Shown piece after piece: positions 16,782-25,700 of a stretch of 64,000 nucleotides of DNA. Source of the DNA: DATKNA01 sp963755755 (GTDB lineage: Bacteria > Actinomycetota > Actinomycetes > Actinomycetales > Kineosporiaceae); the NCBI GenBank assembly GCA_963755755.1, contig CAVWLJ010000012.1, positions 186,001-250,000 of the forward strand, given 5' to 3'. The notes below the pieces were generated by a model, which was not told the DNA's origin, did not search any database, and was given only the letters and a program-made list of their open reading frames with translations. The position numbers and the translations under genes are program-made. Every line of letters begins with the position of its first letter. Position 1 is the first letter of the stretch.

Positions 16782-19700
16782 CGGACCGGCCGACCAGCAC
16801 CGCCGGCCGGCTCGCCCGGCTCGGCTTCGCCGACCCCGCCCGCGCCGAGCGGTTCCTCGCCGACCACGCGCTGGCGGGCATCGTCGACCCCCTCGAGGAC
16901 GTCTTCGACGACGGCCTCGTCAGTGCCCTCGGCCGCGTCCCCGACCCCGACCTCGCGCTGCTCGCCGTCGTCCGCCTGCTCGAGGCGCGACCCCGCGACG
17001 GGCGGCTCCGCGCGGCTCTCCGGTCCGGCGGCGGCGTGCGCGACGCGCTGCTCGCCGTCCTCGGGACGTCGGCCGCGCTCGGCGACCACCTCGCCCGGCA
17101 TCCCGCCCACTGGAAGGCGGTGGGTGAGGGCCGCCCCGACGACCCGGACGGCGTCCGCGCCGCGCTGCTCACCGCCGTGGGCGCCGACCCAGTGGACGCC
17201 GAACCCGTCGCCGGGCTTCCCGTGCCGCGGGCGGTGGATGCGCTGCGCGTCGGCTACCGCCGCCTGCTGCTCGGCATCGCCGGCCGCGACCTGGTCGCCG
17301 AGGACCCGGCGGCCGCCGAGCCGGAGACGTCACGCGACCTCGCCGACCTCGCCGCCGCCGCGCTCGAGGGCGCGCTGGCCATCGCGCGCGCGGACCTGCC
17401 GCCGGGCAGCGAGCCGTGCCGGATCGCCGTGCTCGGCATGGGCAAGTGCGGCGGCCGCGAGCTCAACTACGTCAGCGACGTGGACGTCATCTACGTCGTC
17501 GAGCCTCTCGATCAGGGCGAGGGCGTCGACGAGCAGGCCGCCCTCGCCACCGGCACGAGGCTCGCCGCCGGCCTGGCCCGGGCCTGTTCGGAGGCCACGG
17601 CGGAGGGCAGCCTCTGGCCGGTGGACGCGGCGCTGCGGCCGGAGGGCAAGCGCGGGCCCCTGGTGCGGACCCTCGACAGCCACCTCGCGTACTACCGGCG
17701 CTGGGCCGCGACGTGGGAGTTCCAGGCGCTCCTCAAGGCCCGCACCGTGGCGGGGACGCCGCGCTCGGCGAGGCCTACCTCGAGGCGATCCGGCCGTTCG
17801 TGTGGCGGGCCGCGGAGCGGGAGCACTTCGTCGAGGACGTGCAGGCCATGCGCCGCCGCGTCGAGGAGCACGTCCCGGCCAAGGAGGCGGGCCGCCAGCT
17901 GAAGCTCGGCCCCGGCGGCCTGCGGGACGTCGAGTTCAGCGTCCAGTTGCTCCAGCTCGTCCACGGCCGGATCGACCCGCGGCTGCGCACCGGCAACACC
18001 CTCGAGGGGCTCGAGGCGCTCGCCGCGTACGGCTACGTCGGCCGCGACGACGCGGCCGAGCTCGACCGGGCCTACCGCACGCTGCGGGCCCTGGAGCACC
18101 GCATCCAGCTGTACCGGCTCCGGCGCACGCACCTCGTGCCCACCGACCCCGCGGACCTGCGGCGCCTCGGGCGCGCGATGCGGCTGACCCGCGACCCGGC
18201 CCGCGAGCTCGAGGAGCTCTGGCACCGGCACGCGCTCGAGGTCCGGCGCATCCACGAGAAGCTCTTCTACCGGCCGCTGCTCGCCGCCGTCGCGCGGTTG
18301 ACCACCGACGAGGTGCGGCTGACGCCGGAGGCCGCGCGGGCCCGGCTCGCCGCCCTCGGCTATCGCGACCCCGCCGGCGCCCTGCGCCACCTGCAGGCGC
18401 TGACCTCCGGCGTCAGCCGGCGCGCCGCCATCCAGCGGCAGTTGCTGCCCGTGCTCCTCGCGTGGTTCGCGGACGGCCCCGACCCGGACGCCGGGCTGCT
18501 CGCGTTCCGCCGCCTCTCCGAGGACCTCGGGACGACGCACTGGTACCTCAAGATGCTGCGCGACTCGGGCGCCGCGGCCGAGCGGATGGCCCACGTGCTC
18601 TCCTCGAGCCGGCTCGTCGCCCAGCTGCTCGAGAAGGGGCCGGAGGCCGTCGCGATGCTGGGCGACGACGCCGAGCTCGGTGCCCCGCCCGCGTGCCGTC
18701 ACGCTGGGCGCGGTCCGGGGCGCAGCCGAGCGGCATCGCGACGATCCGGACGCCGCCGCGCTGGCCGTGCTGGCCACGCGGCGCCGCGAGACGGTACGGA
18801 CCGCCATCGCCGACGTCGCGGGCCTGGTCGACCTGGACACCGTCGGGCAGGCGCTCACCGACGCCGCCGTCGCGGCCCTCGACGGCGGGATGCGCGCGGC
18901 CGTCGCCGCCGTCGAACGGCGCACCGGCGAGCCGCTGCCGACCCGGATGCTCCTCGTCGCCATGGGCCGGCTCGGCGGCGCCGAGCTCGGCTACGGCAGC
19001 GACGCGGACGTGCTCTTCGTCCACGACCCGGTGCCGGGCGCGGACCCGCGCCGGGCCGAGGAGGCCGCCGCCGCCGTGGCCGGGGAACTGCGCCGCATGC
19101 TCGGGTCGCCCGGTCCCGAACCGGCCCTGGCGGTGGACGCCGACCTGCGCCCGGAGGGCCGCAACGGGCCCCTGGTGCGGACCATCGACTCCTACGCCGA
19201 GTACTACGCCCGCTGGTCGCAGCCCTGGGAGGCGCAGGCGCTGACCCGCGCCGTGCCCGCCGTGGGGGACGCCGAGCTGGGGGAGCGGTTCGAGGCGCTC
19301 GTCGACCCCGTGCGCTGGCCGGCGGGCGGGCTGCCGGACGCCGCCGTCCGGGAGATCCGCCGGATCAAGGCGCGCGTCGAGGCGGAGCGGCTGCCGCGCG
19401 GCGCCGACCCGCACCGGCACCTCAAGCTCGGCCGCGGCGGGCTCGCGGACGTCGAGTGGACCGTCCAGCTCCTCCAGCTGCGGCACGCGGGGGCGGTCCG
19501 GGAGCTGCGGACGCCGTCGACGCTCGGCGCCCTGCACGCCGCCCGGGACGCCGGCCTCGTGGCCGCCGCCGACGCCGCCGTGCTGGAGCAGGCCTGGATC
19601 CTGGCCTCCCGGGTCCGCAACGCCGTCGTGCTCTTCCGCGGCCGGCCCTCGGACTCGCTGCCCACCGGCGTCCGGGAGCTGGACGGCGTGGCGCGCCTGG

Positions 19701-19798
19701 TCGGGTACCCGCCGGCGTCGGTCGTGACGTTCGACGACGACTACCAGCGCGTGACGCGACGTGCGCGTAACGTCGTGGACCGGCTCTTCTACGACTGA
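16778..19798 (+). CDS. glnE: bifunctional glutamine synthetase adenylyltransferase/deadenylase (two frame breaks)
   Basis: GlnE attaches AMP to, or removes it from, a tyrosine of GlnA. Both nucleotidyltransferase halves are present. The N-terminal half has VLGMGKCGGRELNYVSDVDVIYV and WPVDAALRPEGKRGPLVRT; the C-terminal half has MGRLGGAELGYGSDADVLFV and VDADLRPEGRNGPLVRT. Each half also has its (L)KLGxGGL(R/A)DVE block. About 1,005 residues, normal length. The frame breaks near 17755 (a G-run one base short, in VAG-DAALGEAYL) and near 18680 (one G too many, in DAEL-VPRPRAVT). The protein is collinear across both. GlnE is widely conserved in actinobacteria, so sequence error is more likely than decay. 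Starts at GTG 16778, overlapping the GATase stop. Confidence 0.93.
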
Positions 19799-19906
19799 AG
19801 GCTGCTCGGGCCCGGGAGACCACGCGTGACGTCCGTGTCGGCGCGTCCCGCCCGCCGTCACCGTGCGTGAGAGCCGGCGGTGGATGATGTCCGGCGGAGG
19901 CGCGTG

Positions 19907-20405
19907 ATGACGACGACGGGGACGACGACGGTTTGCGGTCGGTGCGGGTTCGAGTGGAGCCGGCCCGAGGAGGCTGCGTTCGACGTGGTGGCGAACGCGC
20001 CGAGCCGGTTCGGGCGCGCCTTCGGCGGCCGCGACGGGTCCCCGCTACGGCCTCGCGGGCACGTGGTCGCCCCGCGAGCACCTGTGGCACGTCGTCGACG
20101 GCCTCCGGCACGCGACCGAGGACCTGTGGATGCTCGCCCTCGACCCGGACGCCGGGTTCACGCCGTGGCGGCAGCACGACGTGATGATGGCCCGCAGCTC
20201 GTCGCCGATGTCGCTGCGCGTCGGCCTCTGGGCGATGGCCGTCGCCTCGGGGGAGTGGGTGCGGGCGGCGCAGGAGGCGCCCGGCGACGTGTCGTCGTGG
20301 CATCCCGAGCACGGATGGATCTACCGCGGGTGGGTGCTGCGCTGGAGCGCGCACGAGGTGGTGCACCACGAGCTGGAGGTCCAGCAGGGCCTCAACCCCT
20401 GCTGA
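19907..20405 (+). CDS. DinB-fold protein with an N-terminal Cys pair (frame broken)
   Basis: The first frame gives MTTTGTTTVCGRCGFEWSRP and EEAAFDVVANAPSRFG. After about 20042 the next frame gives YGLAGTWSPREHLWHVVDGL, RHATEDLW, SPMSLRVGLWAMAVASGEW and SAHEVVHHELEVQ. The combined protein of about 165 residues is a DinB-like bundle with His/Asp metal ligands (HVVDGLRH, HEVVHHE) and a CGRC motif at the N-terminus. The slip is one extra C in a run of C (TCCCC). ATG 19907 follows GGCGGAGG at 7 nt. The function is not known; it converges on ggt. Confidence 0.65.
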
Positions 20406-20425
20406 TCGCGCCGCAGCAAGCGGGG

Positions 20426-22278
20426 TCAGCGCCGGGGGTGGACGACGAGGGCGCTGCCGCCGCCGCGCCGCACCGGCTCGGCCGCCGCCAGCACGAGCCC
20501 GTGGCCGAGGAACTCCAGCCCCGTCGCCGCACCGATCTCCGGGTTGACCGTGAACGTCTGCCCGTAGTCCTCCTGCAGCTCCTTGGCCACCGGCGACGCC
20601 AGGAACGCCGGCTCGGCCTCCGCGGCGCCCGTCGCCTGGTTGCGCTGCGAGGCCCGCGGCGCCGCGATCGCACCCTCCAGGGAGTACCCGAGGTCGAGCC
20701 GGTTGATCAGCGTCTGCAGGACCGTGGTGATGATGGTCGCACCGCCCGGCGAACCGACCGCCAGGAACGGCTGCCCGTGCCGGAGCACGATCGTCGGCGA
20801 CATGCTGCTCCGCGGCCGCTTCCCGGCGGCCGGCAGGTTCGGGTCGGGGACGCCGGGGGTCAGCGGCACGAAGTCGAAGTCGGTCATCTCGTTGTTGAGC
20901 AGGAACCCGCGCCCGGGCACCACCATCCCGTTGCCGCCGGTCTGCTCGATCGTCAGCGTGTACGACGCCACGTCGCCGCGCTTGTCGCGTGACGACGAGG
21001 TGCGTGGTCGAGAGGCCCTCGGTGTCACCGGTCGCGGGGCGCGCCGTCCGGGTTGGTGATCGTCCGGCAGGCGGGGTCGTAGGAGCCGTCCGGCGTCCCC
21101 GGCGGGACCGGGCCGGGCGAGGCGTGCGACGGGTCGATGGTGCAGAAGCGCTCGTCGGCGAACCCCTGCGTGAGCAGCTGCCGCATCGCATACCGGCCGG
21201 ACGGGCCGAGGTAGGCGGGGTCGCCGATGTAGCGGTTGCGGTCGGCGTAGGCCCGGCGGGAGGCCTCGAGGTAGTAGTGCAGCGCCTGCGCCTCCGACAG
21301 CTTCCCGAGCCGGACGTTCTCCAGGATGTTGAGCGCCTCGCCGACCGTCGTCCCGCCGCTCGACGACGGCGCGATGGAGTACACGTCGAGCCCGCGGTAG
21401 GACACGCGCGTCGGGGCGTGCGACACGACGGAGTAGCCGCGGATGTCCTTGGCCGTGATCACGCCCGGCAGGACCGGCGCGGCTCCCGGGCGTGAGCGGC
21501 GGCCGCTGCGCGGTGGTCGCGACCTCGCGCGGCCAACGGGCCCGGTGTAGAAGGAGTTCAGGCCCTTGCGGGCGAGCCGGCGGTAGGTGGCCGCGAGGTC
21601 GGGGTTCGTGAACACGCTGCCGACGGCGGGCGGCTGGCCGCCCGGCAGGTAGAGCGCGCTCGTCGAGCTGAACTTGGCGAACCTGGCGGCGTTCGAGGCG
21701 ACCTGGTCGTGGAACGTCTGGTCGACGACGAAGCCGCGCTGCGCCACCCGGATCGCGGGCTGCAGCAGCGCGCTGACCGGCTTCGTGCCGAACCGCTTCG
21801 CGACCGTCTGCCACGTCGCCGGCGTGCCGGGGACGCCGACCGAGAGTCCGCTGGTCACCGCGGTGGCGAAGGGGTACGGCTGGCCGGTCGCGGGGTCGAC
21901 GAAGATGTCCGTGCGGAACGCGGCGGGCCCGGTCTCGCGGCCGTCGATCGTCGAGACGCGGTGGGTCCGGGCGTCGTAGTAGACGAAGTAGCCCCCGCCG
22001 CCGAGACCGGAGGAGAAGGGCTCGGTGACGCCGAGGGTGGCGGCCGCGGCGACGGCGGCGTCCGCGGCGTTGCCGCCCTGGCGGAGCACCTCGACGCCGG
22101 CGCGGGTCGCGTCCAGGTCGACGGTCGAGACCGCACCGCCGTAGCCGACCGCGACGGCCTGCTTCCCCTCGGCGCGTCTCGCACTCGAGCCGGTGTGCGC
22201 CGCCGCCGGGGCGGCCGTGGCGAGCAGAGCGGCCGCGGAGACCGCGGCGGTGACGGCGAGACTCCGGCTCGTGCGCAT
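20426..22278 (-). CDS. ggt: gamma-glutamyltransferase (several frame breaks)
   Basis: A secreted N-terminal-nucleophile hydrolase that cleaves gamma-glutamyl bonds of glutathione-like compounds. A signal peptide is clear (MRTSRSLAVTAAVSAAALLA, cleavage after AAPAAA). Family blocks follow: GGNAADAAVAAAATLGVTEP, GLGGGGYFVYYD, SVGVPGTPATW, SSSGGTTVGEALNIL, then the autocleavage site as STTHLVV (catalytic Thr) and the small-subunit block SMSPTIVL, VGSPGGATIIT. These lie in three frames; breaks fall near 20990, 21030, 21490 and 21540. Read through them, the protein is complete, about 615 residues. Because all motifs survive, this is probably an intact gene with sequence errors. Confidence 0.85.
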
Positions 22279-22386
22279 GGCTGCTCCCGGCGTGGGCGGA
22301 GACGGGCGTGGGGACCCAGTGAACCACTCATGCGACGCCTATGGGAGATACCGGACGAAGCGGGTGAAGGGGTACCGACGGGGCGA

Positions 22387-23314
22387 TCACTCCGGGAGCG
22401 CGGCGAGGAAGGCGTCGACCTCGGCGGAGGTCGGCGACGTGGCCGGTCCTCGCCTGGTGACGGCCAGCGCGGCGGCCACGTTCGCCCGCTCCGCGGCGAG
22501 CCTCGGTGCGAGCCCGCCGAGCAGCGCGGCGACGAAGGCACCGGTGTGTGCGTCGCCGGCGCCGTTGGTGTCCACCGCGGAGACGGACGTGTCCCGGCAC
22601 GAGAGCGACCTCACCGTTGGTGGCGAGGAGGCATCCCGCGGCTCCGAGCCGGACCACGGCGCCCGCCCGTGCCCGCCTCGCGAGCAGGGACGCGGCGCGC
22701 TCGGCGTCGGCCTCCCCGGTCATGCTCCTCGACTCCGCCGCGTTGCACACGAGCCAGTCGGTGCGTGCGGCGACGGCCTCGAGGACGGTTGCCGGGAGCT
22801 CGGCGACGAGAGGCCCGGGGTCGGTCACCACGAGACAGGCCGCGGGCAACCCGGGCAGCCAGCCGGCGATCGCCGGACCGGTGATCGGGTAGGCCAGGTC
22901 GTACCCCGAGACGTACACCGCGTCGCCGCCGAGGACCTCGAGCCGACGGAGACGCACGGCGTCCAGCCGTGCCTCCGCCCCGACGGAGGTGGCGAAGGTC
23001 CGTTCGCCGTCCGGCTCCACGAGGGCGACCGTGAAGCCGGTGTCGGCGTCCGGCTCCGGCGGGTGCGCGACGGCGATGCCGGCGGCGGCCAGGGCGGTGC
23101 GCGCGAGCTCGCCGAACGGGCCGGTGCCGTGCGTCCCGGCCAGGACGCCGGGCAGTCCCTGCCGCGCCGCCGCCACGAGGACGTTCAGCCCGGAGCCTCC
23201 CGCGAGCACGGCCGAGCGCGCCGCGAGCACGTCACCGCCGCGCGGGGGCAACGACGGGACGTCGAGGACGACGTCCGCCACGACGTCCGCGACGGCGATC
23301 AGCCGTGCGGCCAC
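22387..23314 (-). CDS. PfkB family carbohydrate kinase (frame broken)
   Basis: A ribokinase-type kinase of about 308 residues. The N-terminal signature GGSGLNVLVAAARQGLPG is present near residue 40. The C-terminal signature with the catalytic Asp and anion hole is DTNGAGDAHTGAFVAALLGG, which lies in another frame after a break near 22600. The likely substrate is a sugar or nucleoside. GTG 23314 starts within the last codons of the ADP-ribosylglycohydrolase gene (16-bp overlap), so the two are co-translated. In other bacteria this gene pair is recurrent and suggests ADP-ribose or nucleoside salvage. Confidence 0.85.
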
Positions 23315-24355
23315 GATCGGCGCAGGGCGAGCAGGTCGGCGGCGAGCGGGTCGAGGTCGAGCCGGTTGACCTCGCGCACGAGCCGGACGGCGTCGGCCGG
23401 CAGCGCGGAGACCCCGCCGCGGGCGCCGGCCATCGCGCCGGCCATCGCCGCGATCGTGTCGGCGTCCCCGCCCAGGGAGGCGCCCAGCCGGGCGGCGAGC
23501 CACGGGTCGTCGCCCGCCAGGGTGAGGACGGCGAAGGCGGCGGGTACGGACTCACGCGTCGCGAGACCGGTGCCGACGCGCGAGACGATGAGGTCGAGCG
23601 CCTCCTCGAGGGGGCGGTTCCGGACCAGTTCGCAGGCTCGGGTGATCCGCCGGCCGATGTCGCCGTCGTCGTCGTCCGCGGCGCCGCACCGCGTGCGACG
23701 CCGCCTTCGCCGCGGCCACGACCGCGATCCGCACGGTCAGGTCGAGGTCGGCGCTCCCGCTGACGCCGAGGCTGACCGCCGTCGCCACGGCGGCCGCTCC
23801 GGCCAGGCCCGCCCTCGTGCCGTGTGTGACCGCGCTGACGCCGACGACGGCCTCGGCGAACCGGTCGAGGTCGTCCGCCGGGCAGGCGACGCCGAGCGGC
23901 GGGATGCGCATGGCGGCGCCGTTCGTGTCGCCGGTGCGGCCCGCCTCCTCGACGGAGGCTCCGGCGCGGATCGCGTCGACGGCACGCTTGGTGGACGGTC
24001 CGAGCAGGTCGGCCGAGCCGCGGGCGCGCATCTGCGCCTCCCACCCCAGCAGGGCCTCTGCGAGGCGGCCAGGCACGACCCGGCCCCCGCCGGAGACGAG
24101 CAGCCGGGCCAGCAGGACGGCCTGCTCGGTGTCGTCGGTGACCGACCCGGCCGGCAGCCCGGCGGCGATCGGGTGGTCGGCGTCCGGCGGCTCGAAACCG
24201 ACCAGCAGCGGACCCCAGCGGGCGACGACGTCCGACCGGGAGAGCAGCTGGGCCGGCATCCCCAGCGCGTCGCCGACCGCGAGGCCCCAGAGGGCACCGG
24301 CCGCGCGATCGAGCAGAGGGTCGGGCGCCGGGTGGGCCGATCGGGCGAGGGCCAT
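23299..24355 (-). CDS. ADP-ribosylglycohydrolase family protein (frame broken)
   Basis: About 350 residues. The dinuclear-metal signatures of the family are both there: SVTDDTEQAVLLARLLV near residue 75 and, after a frame break near 23695, GGDADTIAAMAGAMAGA near 290. Other family blocks are GALWGLAVGDALGMPAQ at the N-terminus and GDTNGAAMRIPPLGV. Members remove ADP-ribose from proteins or nucleic acids, or hydrolyse related compounds. The C-terminal part is read in a frame with no start of its own, ending RLDLDPLAADLLALRR. ATG 24355. It is first of a two-gene unit with the PfkB kinase. Confidence 0.85.
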
Positions 24356-24616
24356 CGCGCGCCGACCCTACGAGCGGCGCCGGGAGGCCGTCAACGCGCG
24401 GTCGAAGATCCCCTTCGTTCGCCCGAGGCGGGGGACGAGACGGCTCATGGTCCGAACGGTCCGTCACACCCGGGCGAACGTCCGATCTGGTCGTCGGCGG
24501 CTCCGCCGTCCTGTGAAGGGGCGATAGAAAAACACCCGCTGGGACGACGCGATCACGCGACGTGCTCAGCGGGCGCCTCGCACGAACGCCATCCCGTATC
24601 CATTGGAGGGACCAGC

Positions 24617-24832
24617 ATGCTCCGATATGCCCGCAAGACCATCTCGAAGGCGGCCAGGACGACCGTCGACAAGGGCGCGTCCGCGGTCGAGTACGGCCTC
24701 ATGGTCGCGGCGATCGCAGCCCTCATCGCCGGCACGGTCTTCGCACTCGGCGGCTTCGTCAAGGGCGCGTTCGACAAGACGTGCAGCGCGCTCTCGTCGG
24801 CGTCGCCGAAGTGCGAGACCCCGACCGGGTAG
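24617..24832 (+). CDS. Flp/Fap-type pilin
   Basis: A 71-residue type IVb pilin. A short basic leader (MLRYARKTISKAARTTVDKG) is followed by the prepilin-like junction KGASAVEYGLMVAAIAALIA, with the conserved Glu five residues after the cleavage region, and one hydrophobic helix. A C-terminal Cys pair (CSALSSASPKC) could form a disulphide. ATG 24617 is preceded by GGAGGG at 6 nt. No tad/cpa assembly genes are in the window, so export must depend on a distant locus. A very strong hairpin follows the stop. Confidence 0.88.
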   Translation: MLRYARKTISKAARTTVDKGASAVEYGLMVAAIAALIAGTVFALGGFVKGAFDKTCSALSSASPKCETPTG

Positions 24833-24848
24833 GCCGCGAGAGTGCGGC

Positions 24849-24890
24849 CGGCCTACCGGCGCCGCGCCGGCACGCGGCGCCGGTAGGCCG
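24849..24890 (+). terminator. strong hairpin after the Flp pilin gene
   Basis: A perfect 18-bp stem (left arm 24849-24866, right arm 24873-24890) with a 6-nt loop starts 17 nt after the pilin stop. It lies between convergent genes, so it can serve both strands. There is no T-run, as is common in actinobacteria. An mRNA-stabilising role is the alternative for an abundant pilin transcript. Confidence 0.82.
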
Positions 24891-24895
24891 ACCGC

Positions 24896-25504
24896 TCAGT
24901 ACCCGTAGGGCTCGTCGAGGACCCGGGCGGCGCTGCGCCCGATGCCCGAGACGATCGAACCGATGCAGATCCCGATCGCGAGGTTGATGACCGCGACGGC
25001 GACCTGCGACTCCAGCTTCGCGCCGGTCGTGAAGGGCACGATGGCCGCGATCGCCGTCGCGAGGCCGACGATCCAGCCGAAGAAGCGGTAGGGCTGCGGC
25101 ACCCCGGCCAGCAACGCGTGCAGCAGTGCGGTCGCGATCACGGCCGCCAGGAACGCGGCGATCGCGTACCAGAGCATGCTCGCGTTGACCAGGTGCCCCT
25201 TCCGCTCCACGAGCACCGAGATCCCCAGGATGCCTCGGGCGATCAGCAGCCCGACGACGGCCACGCCGGCCGCGACGACCCCGGCCATGATGCCGCCGGA
25301 CCAGAGCCGGCCCGCGTCGATGATGCGTCGGGGCCGCTGCGGCGGCGTCGCGCGGGGTGCGCCGTATCCCGGCTGCGGCGCGCCGGCCGCGGCGTACTCC
25401 GGTGGCGCGACGCGCGTCTCTGCCAGCGGGTCCACTGGCCCGGCCTGCCCGTACCCGCCGCCCTGGCTCGGCCGGCGCCGGCCCATGTCGTCCGGTTCGC
25501 TCAT
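24896..25504 (-). CDS. membrane protein with four predicted helices
   Basis: A 202-residue protein. A Pro/Gly/Gln-rich cytoplasmic tail (first about 65 residues) leads into four hydrophobic segments: near 67 (IMAGVVAAGVAVVGLLIARG), 105 (WYAIAAFLAAVIATALLHAL), 140 (GWIVGLATAIAAIVPF) and 170 (VAVINLAIGICIGSIV). It ends DEPYGY. ATG 25504 is used since an in-frame extension to 25606 is unlike the rest. The family is not recognised with certainty. Single gene, convergent with the pilin. Confidence 0.72.
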   Translation of the reverse strand: MSEPDDMGRRRPSQGGGYGQAGPVDPLAETRVAPPEYAAAGAPQPGYGAPRATPPQRPRRIIDAGRLWSGGIMAGVVAAGVAVVGLLIARGILGISVLVERKGHLVNASMLWYAIAAFLAAVIATALLHALLAGVPQPYRFFGWIVGLATAIAAIVPFTTGAKLESQVAVAVINLAIGICIGSIVSGIGRSAARVLDEPYGY

Positions 25505-25661
25505 GTCCGCCTCGTCACTCGTCGACCGGGTGAATTCCGTCACCCATGGTGAGGACCGCCCCGGAACGGCGTCCTCATCCGCACCGGGGGATCTCACCGT
25601 CGGCATACCCCGGGCGCGAGCCGCTCAAGCCTGAAGAAGATCGCGGTTGGCCCGGACGGGT

Positions 25662-25693
25662 GCCTGCGCGGCGCCGGAGGGCGCCGCGCAGGC
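25662..25693 (-). terminator. hairpin after the beta-helix gene
   Basis: A perfect 14-bp stem (GCCTGCGCGGCGCC and its complement) with a 4-nt GGAG loop lies 8 nt past the stop of the beta-helix gene on the minus strand. No T-run follows. Its position directly after the stop and the stem strength support an intrinsic-type terminator. Confidence 0.75.
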
Positions 25694-25700
25694 GTGCGGG

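Noticed and set aside
17740..18690. Programmed frameshifting in glnE
   Set aside because: No slippery heptamer or pause structure was recognised, the two shifts go in opposite directions, and similar breaks occur in many unrelated genes.
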